Source: Luteimonas salinisoli
GTDB taxonomy: Bacteria > Pseudomonadota > Gammaproteobacteria > Xanthomonadales > Xanthomonadaceae
Direction: 5' to 3'
DNA length: 43,443 bases
Assembly (NCBI RefSeq): GCF_013425525.1
Contig: NZ_JACCKA010000047.1
Span: 1-43,443 of the forward strand
The notes under the pieces are model-generated. The model had not been told where the DNA came from. It saw only the letters and a program-made list of their open reading frames with translations, and made no database searches. The translations under genes were made by a program, and so were the position numbers. This document shows positions 8,475-17,239 of this stretch, in pieces (position 1 is the first letter of the stretch; each line of letters begins with the position of its first letter).

Positions 8475-9254
8475 ATGGCCATCACCCTCAAGACCCCAGA
8501 AGAGATCGAGCAGATGCGCATCGCCGGCCGCCTGGCCGCCGAAGTGCTGCAGGTCGTCGCCCCGCACGTCAAGCCGGGCGTGACCACCGAGGAGCTCGAT
8601 CGCATCTGCCACGACCATATCGTCAACGTCCAGAAGGCGACCCCGGCCAACATCGGCTATCGCGGATACCCGAGGGCGACCTGCATCTCCGCCAACAACG
8701 TCATCTGCCACGGCATCCCCAGCGAGAAGGTCCTGAAGGATGGCGACATCATCAATATCGACGTCACCGTCATCAAGGACGGCTGGCATGGCGATACCAG
8801 CCGGATGTACTACGTCGGCGAGCCCTCGGTGATGGCTCGCCGCTTGGTCGAGACCACCCGCAATGCGCTGTTCGAGGGCATCCGCGCGGTGCGCCCTGGC
8901 GCCACCCTGGGCGACATCGGCCACGCGATCCAGAAATACGCCGAAGGCGAGCGCTTCAGCGTGGTGCGCGAGTACTGCGGCCATGGCATCGGCCGGGTCT
9001 ATCACGACGAACCACAAGTGCTGCACTACGGCCGGCCGGGCGAGGGCACGGTGCTCCAGCAAGGCATGACCTTCACCATCGAGCCGATGATCAACGAGGG
9101 GGCGCGCCACACCCGGGTGCTGCCGGACGGCTGGACGGTGGTCACCAAGGACCGCAGGCTCTCGGCGCAGTGGGAACACACCATCGCGGTGACCGCGGAC
9201 GGGTTCGACATCCTCACGCGCGTGCCCGGCGACGACAACGATCAGTTCCTCTGA
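8475..9254 (+). CDS. map: Type I methionine aminopeptidase
   Basis: Cytosolic metalloprotease that removes the initiator methionine from nascent proteins. At 259 aa it is a normal type Ia enzyme. The pita-bread fold metal ligands are visible: NIDVTVIKDGWHGDTSRMY (two Asp), GHGIGRVYHDEPQVLHY (His), MTFTIEPMI (Glu) and the final Glu in SAQWEHTIAV. ATG 8475 was chosen because MAITLKTPEEIEQMR is the conserved N-terminus; an open frame continues upstream but translates repeat DNA. The stop overlaps the glnD start (ATGA), so the two are translationally coupled. Map-glnD-dapD opposite rpsB-tsf is the E. coli layout. Confidence 0.98.
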   Translation: MAITLKTPEEIEQMRIAGRLAAEVLQVVAPHVKPGVTTEELDRICHDHIVNVQKATPANIGYRGYPRATCISANNVICHGIPSEKVLKDGDIINIDVTVIKDGWHGDTSRMYYVGEPSVMARRLVETTRNALFEGIRAVRPGATLGDIGHAIQKYAEGERFSVVREYCGHGIGRVYHDEPQVLHYGRPGEGTVLQQGMTFTIEPMINEGARHTRVLPDGWTVVTKDRRLSAQWEHTIAVTADGFDILTRVPGDDNDQFL

Positions 9255-11872
9255 TGGCGAATGCTGCGCCAGGCGAGCAGGCGAACGGCGGCGCGCCCGA
9301 CGACGCCGCCTGGGCCGCCGACGCGCGTGCGGCCCTGGCCGAACACGACGCCGAGCTGGCCCGCCGCTTCGACGAGGGCGAGGAGATCGACCGGCTGCTG
9401 GCCGAGCGCGTCAACGCCGTCGACGGCTGGGTTCGGCAGACCTGGGCGCGGTGCATTCCCGCCGATGCCCCGCTGGCGCTGTTCGCGGTGGGCGGCTACG
9501 GACGCGGGGAACTGTTCCCGCACTCGGACATCGACGTGCTGGCGCTGGCTGAGGAGGGCTCCCAGGAGCGCTACGCCGATGCCCTGGCGCGGCTCTTCGC
9601 GCTGCTCTGGGACGCCGGGCTGCCGGTCGGGCATGCCGTGCGCAGCGCCGCCGAGTGCACCCGCGCCGCCGCCGCCGACCTGACCGTGCAGACCTCGCTG
9701 CAGGAAGCGCGTCCGCTGCTCGCCAACCTGGCGGAGGTGCGCACCCTGAACGACGCGATCTCGATCGAGCGCAGCTGGCCGCCCGATCGCTACTTCGCCG
9801 CCAAGCGCCAGGAGCAGCGCGATCGCCACGCCCGCTACGGCGACACCGCCGACAACCTCGAGCCCAACCTCAAGGACGGGCCCGGCGGCCTGCGCGACGT
9901 GCATACCCTGCGCTGGATGGCGCGGCGGGTGCTGGACGCCTACGGACTCGAACAGCTGATCACCCTGGGCCTGCTCGGCGTCGACGAGTACGCCACCCTC
10001 GAGCGCGAGCGCCGGACCCTGTCGCGGCTGCGCTTCGGCCTGCACCTGGTGGCCGGCAAGGCCGAGGAGCGGCTGCGCTTCGATCACCAGAAGGCCCTGG
10101 CCGCACGCCTGGCGCACGCCGACGAGGCCGACAACGCCATGGTCGAGCGGATGATGCAGGAGTTCTACCGCAGCGCCTCGGTGGTGCTGCGCATCAACGA
10201 CCGGCTGCTGCAGCGGTTCGAGGAGCAGATCGAGGGCGAGGGCGAGCTGGTGCCGCTGGACACCGACTTCGCCACCCGCCGCGGCTACCTGGTCGCGCGC
10301 GACGAGGTCTGGCCCGGCGGCGACATCGGCCGCGTGTTCGACCTGTTCGCGATGTGGGCCGAGCGCCCGGAGATCCGCGGCCTGCATTCGCAGACCGCGC
10401 GGGCGCTGGCCGAATCGCTGCACGCACTGCCGTCCTGGCGCGACGCTGGCGCGAAGTTGCGGACGCAGTTCATTGCGCTGCTGCGCGGCCCGACGCCGGT
10501 GCGCACCCTGGAGCGGATGTCGCGGATGGGCGTGCTCGGGGTGTGGATCCCGGAGTTCGCGCAGGTCTCGGGGCGGATGCAGTTCGACCTGTTCCATGTG
10601 TTCACGGTCGACCAGCACACCCTGGCGGTGCTGCGCAACATCGCCAGCTTCTCGATGGAAGCGCCGGACGAGCGCTTCTCGACCGCGCACGAGGTCTGGC
10701 CGCAGCTGCGCAAGCCGGAGTTGCTGCTGCTGGCGGGGTTGTTCCACGACATCGCCAAGGGCCGCGGCGGCGATCATTCCGAACTCGGAGCGGTCGATGC
10801 GCGCGAGTTCTGCGACGGCCACGGGCTGGGCGAGGCCGACAGCGCGCTGGTGGAATGGCTGGTGCGCAAGCACCTGCTGATGTCGACCACCGCGCAGAAG
10901 CTGGACATTTCCGACCCGGGGGTGATCCATCGTTTCGCCACCGAGGTCGCCGACCGCGAGCGGCTGGACTACCTCTACCTGCTCACCTGTGCGGATATCG
11001 CCGGGACCTCGCCGAAACTGTGGAACGCCTGGAAGGACAGGTTGCTCACCGACCTGCGCACCGCCACCCGCCTGGCGATGCGCCGCGGGCTGGAGAACCC
11101 GGTGGCGGCGGTGGAGCGCATCGCCGAGACCCGCGACCGCGCCCGCGGCCTGTTGTCGGCGTACGGCGTCGGCGACGACGAGGCCGACGCGCTGTTCGCG
11201 CGGATGCCCGAGCCGCTGTTCCTGCGCGGCCGCGCCGACCAGATCGCCTGGCAGGCGTTGGGGCTGCGCGGCACCGCTCCCGGCGACAGCGTGGTGCGGG
11301 TGCGGCGGCTGGCGGCCGGCGCGCAGGCGCTCGAGGTGTTCGTCCACGCGCGCGACCGCGACGGACTGTTCACCGCGATCGCCATCACCCTGGACCGCAG
11401 CGGCCTGGCGATCCAGCAGGCGCGCGCCATCGACGGCCCTGGCGGCACCGTCTTCGACGTCTTCCAGGTCCTGCCGACCGATCCTCGCCACGTGCCGGAC
11501 CTGCCGGCGATCGAACGCAAGCTGCTGACCGTGCTCGCCGGTTCGCTCGACGTGCGGCCGGCGCGCCGGGCGCAGCCGCGGCACCTGCGCCATTTTCGCG
11601 TGGTGCCGCAGATCGCCTTCAGCGACAGCGCGGACGGCCGCCATACCGTCTTCAGCCTGGTCTGCACCGACCGCCCCGGGCTGCTGGCCGACGTCGCCCA
11701 TGTGATGCGCCTGCAGGGCCTGCGCGTGCACGACGCCCGCGTCGCCACCTACGGCGAACGCGTCGAGGACGTGTTTCGGCTGGCCGCCGGCAACCACGCG
11801 CTCGACGCGTCGCGCCAGGATTCGCTGCGCGATGCGCTGCTGGCGACGATCGACGGCGACGCTCCCCGATGA
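9254..11872 (+). CDS. glnD: Bifunctional PII uridylyltransferase/uridylyl-removing enzyme GlnD
   Basis: Glutamine sensor of nitrogen regulation. It uridylylates PII proteins when glutamine is low and deuridylylates them when glutamine is high, thereby steering glutamine synthetase and NtrBC. The 872-aa length is typical. Domains in order: nucleotidyltransferase with [15 protein letters not shown] (80-94), the [15 protein letters not shown] segment characteristic of GlnD, an HD phosphohydrolase domain with [16 protein letters not shown] (HD at 498-499), and two C-terminal ACT domains (about 690-770 and 795-872) for glutamine binding. It starts at the ATG overlapping the map stop. The next gene, dapD, begins 22 bp after its stop. 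All catalytic motifs are intact. Confidence 0.97.
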   Translation: MANAAPGEQANGGAPDDAAWAADARAALAEHDAELARRFDEGEEIDRLLAERVNAVDGWVRQTWARCIPADAPLALFAVGGYGRGELFPHSDIDVLALAEEGSQERYADALARLFALLWDAGLPVGHAVRSAAECTRAAAADLTVQTSLQEARPLLANLAEVRTLNDAISIERSWPPDRYFAAKRQEQRDRHARYGDTADNLEPNLKDGPGGLRDVHTLRWMARRVLDAYGLEQLITLGLLGVDEYATLERERRTLSRLRFGLHLVAGKAEERLRFDHQKALAARLAHADEADNAMVERMMQEFYRSASVVLRINDRLLQRFEEQIEGEGELVPLDTDFATRRGYLVARDEVWPGGDIGRVFDLFAMWAERPEIRGLHSQTARALAESLHALPSWRDAGAKLRTQFIALLRGPTPVRTLERMSRMGVLGVWIPEFAQVSGRMQFDLFHVFTVDQHTLAVLRNIASFSMEAPDERFSTAHEVWPQLRKPELLLLAGLFHDIAKGRGGDHSELGAVDAREFCDGHGLGEADSALVEWLVRKHLLMSTTAQKLDISDPGVIHRFATEVADRERLDYLYLLTCADIAGTSPKLWNAWKDRLLTDLRTATRLAMRRGLENPVAAVERIAETRDRARGLLSAYGVGDDEADALFARMPEPLFLRGRADQIAWQALGLRGTAPGDSVVRVRRLAAGAQALEVFVHARDRDGLFTAIAITLDRSGLAIQQARAIDGPGGTVFDVFQVLPTDPRHVPDLPAIERKLLTVLAGSLDVRPARRAQPRHLRHFRVVPQIAFSDSADGRHTVFSLVCTDRPGLLADVAHVMRLQGLRVHDARVATYGERVEDVFRLAAGNHALDASRQDSLRDALLATIDGDAPR

Positions 11873-11894
11873 CCCCTGCGAGACGACCCTGCCG

Positions 11895-12758
11895 ATGACC
11901 GCCCCAGCCTTCGTTGCCGACCGCGCCGCCCTCGACCTGCTCGAGACGACCATCGACAGCGCCTTCGAACGCCGCGCGGCGCTCACCCCCGAGGAAATCG
12001 CCGGCGCGGTGCGTCCGGCGGTGGAGCAGGCGATCCTTGGCCTGGAAGCCGGCGTGCTGCGCGTGGCCGTGCCCGACGGCAACGGCGGCTGGCGGCTCAA
12101 CGCCTGGCTGAAGAAGGCGGTGCTGCTGTACTTCCGGGTCAACGACATGGCGGTGGTCGAGGCGCAGCCGGCGCCGTTCTGGGACAAGGTGGAGGCGCGC
12201 TTCGCCGGGCACGACGAGGCCGCCTTCCGCGCCCTCGGCGTGCGGGTGGTGCCCGGTGCCGTGGCGCGTCGCGGCAGCCACCTCGGCCGCGACGTGGTGC
12301 TGATGCCGAGTTTCGTCAACATCGGCGCGTACGTCGGCGCCGGCACCATGGTCGACACGTGGGCCACGGTGGGTTCGTGCGCCCAGGTCGGCAGCCACTG
12401 CCACATCTCCGGCGGAGCCGGCATCGGCGGCGTGCTCGAGCCGCTGCAGGCGGGGCCGACGATCATCGAGGATCATTGCTTCATCGGCGCCCGTTCCGAG
12501 GTCGTCGAGGGCGTGGTCGTCGGCCATCACAGCGTGATCGGCATGGGCGTGTTTCTCGGCCAGAGCACGCGCATCTACGACCGGGCGACGGGCGAGATCA
12601 GCTACGGATACGTGCCCCCGGGCAGCGTGGTGGTGTCCGGTTCGCTGCCCGCCGCCGACGGCAGCCATTCGCTGTACTGCGCGGTGATCGTCAAGCGGGT
12701 GGACGAGCGCACTCGCGCCAAGACCTCGGTCAACGAGCTGCTGCGGGGCCTGGCTTGA
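11895..12758 (+). CDS. dapD: Tetrahydrodipicolinate N-succinyltransferase DapD
   Basis: Transfers succinyl from succinyl-CoA to tetrahydrodipicolinate, the committed step of the succinylase branch to meso-diaminopimelate and lysine. The 287-aa protein has an N-terminal helical domain ([13 protein letters not shown] near residue 80), then a left-handed beta-helix of hexapeptide repeats ([20 protein letters not shown] onward, including [17 protein letters not shown]) and the GRSEVVEG-type loop (GARSEVVEG). The start was set at MTAPAF, 22 bp after glnD, because the upstream extension is glnD sequence in another frame. It shares the transcription unit with dapE, so two steps of the same pathway flank the ArsC-family gene. 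Confidence 0.97.
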   Translation: MTAPAFVADRAALDLLETTIDSAFERRAALTPEEIAGAVRPAVEQAILGLEAGVLRVAVPDGNGGWRLNAWLKKAVLLYFRVNDMAVVEAQPAPFWDKVEARFAGHDEAAFRALGVRVVPGAVARRGSHLGRDVVLMPSFVNIGAYVGAGTMVDTWATVGSCAQVGSHCHISGGAGIGGVLEPLQAGPTIIEDHCFIGARSEVVEGVVVGHHSVIGMGVFLGQSTRIYDRATGEISYGYVPPGSVVVSGSLPAADGSHSLYCAVIVKRVDERTRAKTSVNELLRGLA

Positions 12759-12864
12759 TCGCTGCTGCCCGCAAGGGCGCGCACGCGTGCCGCTGCGGGA
12801 GCGGCGCCTCCGCCGGCCGTGCGCATCCCGCGCAGGCGTGCCTGTTGCAGACGTGGGGAATCCA

Positions 12865-13221
12865 ATGACGACGCTGTACGGACTGAAGAACTGCGATACC
12901 TGCGGGAAAGCGCGCAAGTGGCTCGATCGCTTCGGCGTCGCGCACGAATTCGTCGACTATCGCGACACGCCGCAATCGCCGCAGACGCTGGCCGATTGGG
13001 CCGCCCAGGCCGGTGGCTGGGACGCGCTGGTCAACAAGTCCTCCACCACCTGGCGAAACCTTCCGCCGCCCCGCAAGACCCCGGGCTCGGAAGCCGAGTG
13101 GAAGCTGCTGCTGCGCGAGTATCCGCAGCTCGTCCGGCGCCCGGTCATCGTCACCGCCGACGGGGTCGCCACCCAGGGCTTCACCGACAACGGCTTCAAG
13201 AAGCGCTTCGGCAAGGGGTGA
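12865..13221 (+). CDS. ArsC/Spx-family protein (YffB type)
   Basis: Small thioredoxin-fold protein of 118 aa. It has the N-terminal CxxC (NCDTCGKARKWL, Cys at about residues 11 and 14), the SSTTWR element and the RRPVIVTADG cis-Pro segment of the ArsC/Spx/YffB family. It is more like YffB/MgsR than true arsenate reductase: no ars genes are nearby, and E. coli yffB also sits directly before dapE. The biochemical role is not established for this group; a glutathione- or thiol-dependent reductase is the usual guess. GGGGAA precedes the ATG at 12865. A strong hairpin (13259-13297) follows the stop. Confidence 0.85.
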   Translation: MTTLYGLKNCDTCGKARKWLDRFGVAHEFVDYRDTPQSPQTLADWAAQAGGWDALVNKSSTTWRNLPPPRKTPGSEAEWKLLLREYPQLVRRPVIVTADGVATQGFTDNGFKKRFGKG

Positions 13222-13258
13222 GCCCGCGCGGCGCGGATACGGCGCCGCCGACCGCTTC

Positions 13259-13297
13259 GGCTCTCGCGCGCACGGTGCGCTCGTGCGCGCGAGAGCC
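13259..13297 (+). terminator. Strong hairpin after the ArsC-family gene
   Basis: Perfect 16-bp arms 13259-13274 (GGCTCTCGCGCGCACG) and 13282-13297 with a 7-nt loop. There is no T run, so it is not a canonical intrinsic terminator. It may stabilise the upstream 3' end or attenuate read-through into dapE. Confidence 0.4.
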
Positions 13298-13315
13298 CGC
13301 GCAGCCGCGTCGCCC

Positions 13316-13339
13316 GCAGGAGCGGCCCATGACCGCGAA
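13316..13339 (+). repeat. Solitary GTAG-family REP arm
   Basis: The arm reads GCAGGAGCGGCCCATG followed by ACCGCGAA, matching the left arm of the REPINs at 14622, 36138 and 36270 with G-to-C changes at the head. No inverted partner follows within 120 bp, so it looks like a decayed REPIN or a single REP between the ArsC-family gene and dapE. Confidence 0.75.
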
Positions 13340-13455
13340 AGCCGCGGGCGATCCCGCGGGGTCGGCGGTGGTTCCGGTGCGGTCGTCGGCGGCGCCTCGC
13401 TGCCGATGCCTTGCGGTCCTTGCTAGGCTGGGCGCCTCACCCACCCGCCGCCGCC

Positions 13456-14586
13456 ATGTCCGATGTCCTCCAGCTTGCCCGCGACCTGATCGGCCGCGCT
13501 TCGATCACTCCGGACGACGCCGGCTGCCAGGCTTCGATCGCCGGCCGCCTGCAGCGCGCCGGCTTCTCCTGCGAGCGTCTGCGCTACGGCGAGGTCGACA
13601 ATCTCTGGGCGACCCACGGCGAGGGCGGCCCGGTACTGGTGCTGCTGGGGCATACCGACGTGGTGCCGCCCGGTCCGCGGGAGGCATGGGCCAGCGATCC
13701 GTTCGTGCCGGAGGAACGCGACGGGATGCTGTACGGACGCGGCGCGGCCGACATGAAGAGCGGCGTCGCTGCGTTCGTGGTCGCCGCCGAACGCTTCGTC
13801 GCCGCCCACCCGCGGCATGCCGGGACGCTGGCGCTGCTGCTGACCTCGGACGAGGAGGGCGACGCCATCGACGGCGTGCGGCGCGTCGCCGCAACCTTCC
13901 GCGAGCGCGGCCAGGGGATCGACTGGTGCATCACCGGCGAACCCTCTTCGAAGGCCAGGCTCGGCGATCTGCTGCGGGTGGGGCGACGGGGGTCGCTGTC
14001 GGGGTTGCTCACGGTGCGCGGGGTGCAGGGGCATGTCGCCTATCCCGACAAGGCGCGCAATCCGGTGCACCTGGCGTTGCCGGCGATGGGCGACCTGGTA
14101 TCCCGGCGCTGGGACGAGGGCTACGAGAGCTTCCCGCCCACCAGTCTGCAGGTCTCCGATATCCATGCCGGCACCGGTGCCAGCAATGTCATCCCCGGCG
14201 AACTGCAGGTGCGGTTCAACCTGCGCTACACCCCGCACTGGGATGCGCCGCGGCTCGAGGCCGAGGTGGCGGCGCTGCTGGATGCGCACGGGCTGGACTA
14301 CGGCCTGCGCTGGCATCGCAGCGGAGAGCCGTTCCACACCCCAGAGGGGCCGCTGCGCGCGGCCGCGCGCGAGGTGCTGACGGAGCTGCTCGGCAGCGCG
14401 CCCGAGGAGAGCACCGGTGGCGGCACCTCGGATGCGCGCTTCATCGCCCCGCTGGGCGCGCAGTGCATCGAGCTGGGCCCGGTCAATGCCAGCATCCACC
14501 AGGTCGACGAACACGTGCGCATCGCCGACCTCGAGGCGCTGCCGGGGGTCTACCTGGCACTGCTGGAGCGCCTGCTCGCCCGATGA
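13456..14586 (+). CDS. dapE: Succinyl-diaminopimelate desuccinylase DapE
   Basis: Zinc-dependent M20 hydrolase that removes succinate from N-succinyl-LL-diaminopimelate, giving LL-DAP for lysine and peptidoglycan. The 376-aa length is normal. Visible metal and catalytic elements: [11 protein letters not shown] (His and Asp near residues 66-68), [14 protein letters not shown] (bridging Asp), [12 protein letters not shown] (Glu-Glu near 133), WCITGEPSS (Glu), [11 protein letters not shown] and the C-terminal NASIHQVDE His. The start at ATG 13456 matches the conserved N-terminus; there is no clear ribosome-binding site. It functions with dapD in the same cluster. Two REPINs separate its end from the convergent rnt. 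Confidence 0.97.
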   Translation: MSDVLQLARDLIGRASITPDDAGCQASIAGRLQRAGFSCERLRYGEVDNLWATHGEGGPVLVLLGHTDVVPPGPREAWASDPFVPEERDGMLYGRGAADMKSGVAAFVVAAERFVAAHPRHAGTLALLLTSDEEGDAIDGVRRVAATFRERGQGIDWCITGEPSSKARLGDLLRVGRRGSLSGLLTVRGVQGHVAYPDKARNPVHLALPAMGDLVSRRWDEGYESFPPTSLQVSDIHAGTGASNVIPGELQVRFNLRYTPHWDAPRLEAEVAALLDAHGLDYGLRWHRSGEPFHTPEGPLRAAAREVLTELLGSAPEESTGGGTSDARFIAPLGAQCIELGPVNASIHQVDEHVRIADLEALPGVYLALLERLLAR

Positions 14587-14621
14587 CGGCGCGCCTGTGG
14601 GAATCGGCTCGCCGCGCCCGT

Positions 14622-14729
14622 GTAGGAGCGGGCCATGCACGCGAAAGCCGGCGCCGTCGGCTACACCCGGAATCACCGCCAACCGGATCGGAACCTCCCG
14701 CGGCCTTCGCGGCCGTGGGCCGCTCCTAC
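14622..14729. repeat. REPIN, first of a tandem pair (dapE-rnt gap)
   Basis: Inverted pair of GTAG-headed REP arms: GTAGGAGCGGGCCATG.. at 14622-14645 and its counterpart ending GCTCCTAC at 14706-14729. The spacer contains GGAATCACCGCC. The arms pair imperfectly in the middle. The pattern matches the GTAG REP class (SMAG repeats) described from Stenotrophomonas. Confidence 0.85.
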
Positions 14730-14749
14730 GGGCGAGGGATGCGGCGCCT

Positions 14750-14854
14750 GTAGGAGCGTGCCATGCACGCGAAAGCCGGCGTGGCTGCCCACGCCAGGAA
14801 TCACCGCAGACGCGATCGGAACCTGCCGCGGTCTTCGCGGCCATGGGCCGCTAC
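14750..14854. repeat. REPIN, second of a tandem pair, overlapping the rnt stop
   Basis: The left arm at 14750-14773 starts GTAGGAGCGTGCCATG; the right arm at 14834-14854 ends GGGCCGCTAC, having lost three bases (TCC) relative to the other copies. The terminal CTA of the right arm is the complement of the rnt TAG stop, so the repeat overlaps the coding end of rnt. Same orientation and spacer type as the preceding copy. Confidence 0.85.
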
Positions 14855-15495
14855 GGGGATCCGGGAGTCGGCGGGGGCGGCCAGGCGTTGAGCACCGCAC
14901 AGAACAGCCGCGCTGTCTGCTCCGCGTCGTACACCGCCGAATGCGCCTCGGCGCTGTCCCAGGTGAAGCCCGCGGCCTGTACCGCACGCGCCAGCACCGT
15001 CTGGCCGTAGGCCACCCCGCCGAGGGTGACCGTGTCGAACACGCTGAACGGATGGAACGGATTGCGCTTGTGGCCGCAGCGGGCCACCGTGGCGTTGAGG
15101 AAGTTGAGGTCGAAATGGGCGTTGTGGCCGACCAGGATCGCGCGCTGGCAGCCGTGCTTCTTCACCGCGGTGCGCACCGGCGCGAACACGTGGTTCAGCG
15201 CCTCGCGCTCGGGCTTGGCCAGCCGGAACGGGTGGTCCAGGTCGATGCCGGTGATCTCCAGCGACTGCGGGTCGATCTCGGTGCCGTCGGCCGGGATCAC
15301 GTGGGCGCTGGCGGTTTCGCCGAGTACGTAGCGGCCGTCGGCGTCGAGGTCGATCGGCACCACCGCGATCTCCAGCAGCGCGTGGCGGTTCCAGTCGAAG
15401 CCGCCGGTCTCCACGTCCACCACCACCGGCAGGTAGCCGCGGAAGCGTTTCGCCATCGGGCTGGCGGGAGTCGCGACAGGGGGGGGCTGATTCAT
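14851..15495 (-). CDS. rnt: Ribonuclease T
   Basis: DEDDh 3'-to-5' exoribonuclease that trims the CCA ends of tRNA and matures the 3' ends of 5S and 23S rRNA. The 214-aa length is normal. Catalytic segments are visible: ExoI with [11 protein letters not shown] (Asp and Glu, about residues 27-29), ExoII with [11 protein letters not shown] (Asp), and ExoIII with [11 protein letters not shown] (His and Asp). The start is the first ATG, giving a short Pro-rich leader; [10 protein letters not shown], 13 codons in, is an equally possible start. The C-terminus ([10 protein letters not shown]) is unusual, and its TAG lies within the right arm of the adjacent REPIN, suggesting that the repeat insertion set the end of the protein. 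Confidence 0.95.
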   Translation of the reverse strand: MNQPPPVATPASPMAKRFRGYLPVVVDVETGGFDWNRHALLEIAVVPIDLDADGRYVLGETASAHVIPADGTEIDPQSLEITGIDLDHPFRLAKPEREALNHVFAPVRTAVKKHGCQRAILVGHNAHFDLNFLNATVARCGHKRNPFHPFSVFDTVTLGGVAYGQTVLARAVQAAGFTWDSAEAHSAVYDAEQTARLFCAVLNAWPPPPTPGSP

Positions 15496-15550
15496 GCGTC
15501 CAGCCTAGCAGGCCCGCAGCGGCGGGCCGTGCATCGCGATCGCCGGCGGT

Positions 15551-16117
15551 TCAATCGGCGCGACCGGCGAACTCGCCCGTGGTGGTGTTGACCAGCACGC
15601 GCTCGCCGTTGCCGATGTATTCCGGCACCTGGATCTCGATGCCGGTGCTCAGCCGCGCCGGCTTGGGGCGCTTGGTGGCGGTGCCGCCCTTCAGCTCCGG
15701 CGGGGTCTCCACGACCTCGAGCGCGACCGTCTGCGGGAGCTGCAGACCGACGGGGAGTTCGTCGATGATCTGCACGTAGCAGCCGGTCAGGCCCTCGTGG
15801 ACGTAGCCCGCATCCTCGCCGACCACGTCGGCATCCAGGGTGTAGGGGATGTAGTCCTCATCGTCGAGGAATACGAACGCCTCGCCGTCCCGGTACGAGA
15901 AGCTGGCCTGGCGCCGCGACAGTTCGACCTCGCGGAAGTCGTCGTCGCCGCCGGCGCTCAGGTCCAGCTTGGTCCCGCCGGGCACCGAATACAGGGTGAA
16001 GCGGAACTTGACGTTGCCACCGCGGCCCTGCGGCGCGCTGCGCTCGATGTCGCGCACCTGATAGACGCTGCCGTTGTGCTCGAGGACGTTGCCCTTCTTG
16101 ATGTCGCTGGCTTTCAT
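15551..16117 (-). CDS. efpL: Elongation factor P-like protein EfpL (YeiP)
   Basis: EF-P paralogue that helps ribosomes through proline-rich and other stalling motifs. The 188-aa protein has the three EF-P domains: a KOW-like N domain ([17 protein letters not shown]), a central OB domain ([15 protein letters not shown]) and a C-terminal OB domain ([12 protein letters not shown]). It ends GRAD like E. coli YeiP rather than canonical EF-P. The domain I tip loop (SAPQGRGGN, 27-35) carries Arg32 instead of the modified Lys or Arg context of EF-P, as in the EfpL group. It is downstream of the HSD10-type dehydrogenase on the same strand, separated by a repeat-bearing spacer, and rnt follows. The autotransporter and RNase T of this window contain proline runs that would be suitable substrates. 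Confidence 0.93.
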   Translation of the reverse strand: MKASDIKKGNVLEHNGSVYQVRDIERSAPQGRGGNVKFRFTLYSVPGGTKLDLSAGGDDDFREVELSRRQASFSYRDGEAFVFLDDEDYIPYTLDADVVGEDAGYVHEGLTGCYVQIIDELPVGLQLPQTVALEVVETPPELKGGTATKRPKPARLSTGIEIQVPEYIGNGERVLVNTTTGEFAGRAD

Positions 16118-16125
16118 TTGGTGGC

Positions 16126-16208
16126 CGGGAATCGGGAATGGGGAATGGTGGGAGCAAAGAGCGGGTGTCGGAGGGGGGCGGCTTTTCGATTCCCCATTCC
16201 CGATTCCC
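16126..16208. repeat. GGGAATCGGGAATGGGGAAT inverted repeat
   Basis: The left arm at 16126-16145 and a right arm starting at 16188 are reverse complements with one extra C, enclosing about 42 bp; a further GATTCCC copy follows. It fills the gap between efpL and the SDR gene and could form a hairpin over that junction. Short GGGAAT-type palindromic repeats are common in intergenic DNA of xanthomonads, from general knowledge. Confidence 0.8.
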
Positions 16209-16217
16209 GATTCCCTG

Positions 16218-16988
16218 CTATTTCGGCGCCAACCGCACCGCGCCGTCCAGGCGGATGGTCTCGCCGTTGAGGTAGCGGTTGCCGAGGATGTACGCCACCA
16301 GATCGGCGAATTCGTCCGGCTGGCCGAGGCGCGAGGGGAAGGGGATCGAGGCCGACAGCGATTTCCGCACGTCCTCGGGCATGCCGTCGACCATCGGGGT
16401 CCAGAAGATGCCGGGGGCGACGGTATTGACGCGGATGCCGAAGCGGGCGAGTTCGCGCGCCATCGGCAGGGTCATGCCCACCACGCCCGCCTTCGAGGCG
16501 GAGTAGGCCGCCTGGCCGATCTGTCCCTCGTACGCCGCCACCGAGGCGGTATTGACGATCGCGCCGCGCTCGCCGTCCTCGCCGGGATCGTTGTGCTGCA
16601 TGACCGCGGCCGCCGCCTTGGCGACGTTGAAGCTGCCGACCAGGTTGACCATCACCGTGGTCGAGAACTGCCGCAGCGGCATCGGCGCCTCGCGGCCGAG
16701 CACCCGGCCCGCGCCGAGGATCCCGGCGCAGTTGACCGCGGCATCGAGGCCGCCGAGGAACGCGCAAGCGGCGTCGACGCTGGCGGCCACGCCGTGCTCG
16801 TCGGTGACGTCGGTGCGGAAGAAGCGGGCGCGCTCCGCGCCCAGGTCCGCCACCGCGGCGGCGCCCTTGTCCTCGTCGACGTCGAACAGGGCGACCCTGC
16901 CGCCGTCGGAGGCCAGGCGCCGGGCGACCGCCAGGCCGAGGCCGGAGACGCCGCCGGTGACGATGGCGCGGAGGTCGGAAAGCTGCAT
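16218..16988 (-). CDS. SDR dehydrogenase, HSD10-type 3-hydroxyacyl-CoA dehydrogenase
   Basis: Short-chain dehydrogenase of 256 aa, closest in recognisable sequence to HSD17B10, the 3-hydroxy-2-methylbutyryl-CoA/3-hydroxyacyl-CoA dehydrogenase of isoleucine and fatty-acid breakdown. It has the [10 protein letters not shown] nucleotide site at residues 12-21, Asp in the LFDVD position (NAD preference), NCAG, and the catalytic Ser in NTASVAA with YSASK (Tyr and Lys). It also has the HSD10-like tail [13 protein letters not shown] and [16 protein letters not shown]. The start at MQLSDL has GGAG six bases upstream; the longer frame is spacer sequence. It lies downstream of HMG-CoA lyase, carboxylase and hydratase genes, which supports a branched-chain acyl-CoA role. 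The product 2-methylacetoacetyl-CoA would be a substrate for the thiolase at 29941-31116. Confidence 0.9.
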   Translation of the reverse strand: MQLSDLRAIVTGGVSGLGLAVARRLASDGGRVALFDVDEDKGAAAVADLGAERARFFRTDVTDEHGVAASVDAACAFLGGLDAAVNCAGILGAGRVLGREAPMPLRQFSTTVMVNLVGSFNVAKAAAAVMQHNDPGEDGERGAIVNTASVAAYEGQIGQAAYSASKAGVVGMTLPMARELARFGIRVNTVAPGIFWTPMVDGMPEDVRKSLSASIPFPSRLGQPDEFADLVAYILGNRYLNGETIRLDGAVRLAPK

Positions 16989-17239
16989 GGCGGGCTCCAG
17001 GGATGCGGGGCCCGGCATTCTACCCGCCCGCGGCGCCACGTTCCGGCGCGGGCCGGGCCGCGGCGCGTCCCATGGGATCGCGCAGGCTCGCCGCCGCGGT
17101 GTCCGCAGACCGCCGCTCCGGCAGGAGCGCCGCCCGCGCCGCGCCCAGCGCTCCGCCGCGGTCTCCGCGATGCCCTAGGCCGGCGATTCCACGAAAAGGA
17201 AGCGCCTGCGCCGACGCCGGAGCGCTCGCGACCGTCGCC

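Noticed and set aside
8006..8653. Open frames across the rpsB-map gap
   Set aside because: They translate the inverted-repeat cassettes and show no conserved protein; no ribosome-binding site or codon pattern supports them.
9242..12466. Very long open frame antisense to glnD and dapD
   Set aside because: It mirrors codon bias of GC-rich genes on the other strand. Its translation is low-complexity Arg/His/Ala/Gln without family motifs, while glnD and dapD are intact.
12865..13221. True arsenate reductase assignment
   Set aside because: No arsenic genes nearby, and linkage to dapE and the CxxC layout fit the YffB/Spx-like group.
14622..14854. Possible CRISPR array from repeated GTAGGAGCG units
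   Set aside because: Only two units, the repeats are inverted pairs with similar spacers, and no cas genes are near; they fit REPINs.
16989..17239. Possible small gene between the SDR and GGDEF-EAL genes
   Set aside because: No frame has a ribosome-binding site or a coherent hydrophobic or domain pattern; treated as spacer.
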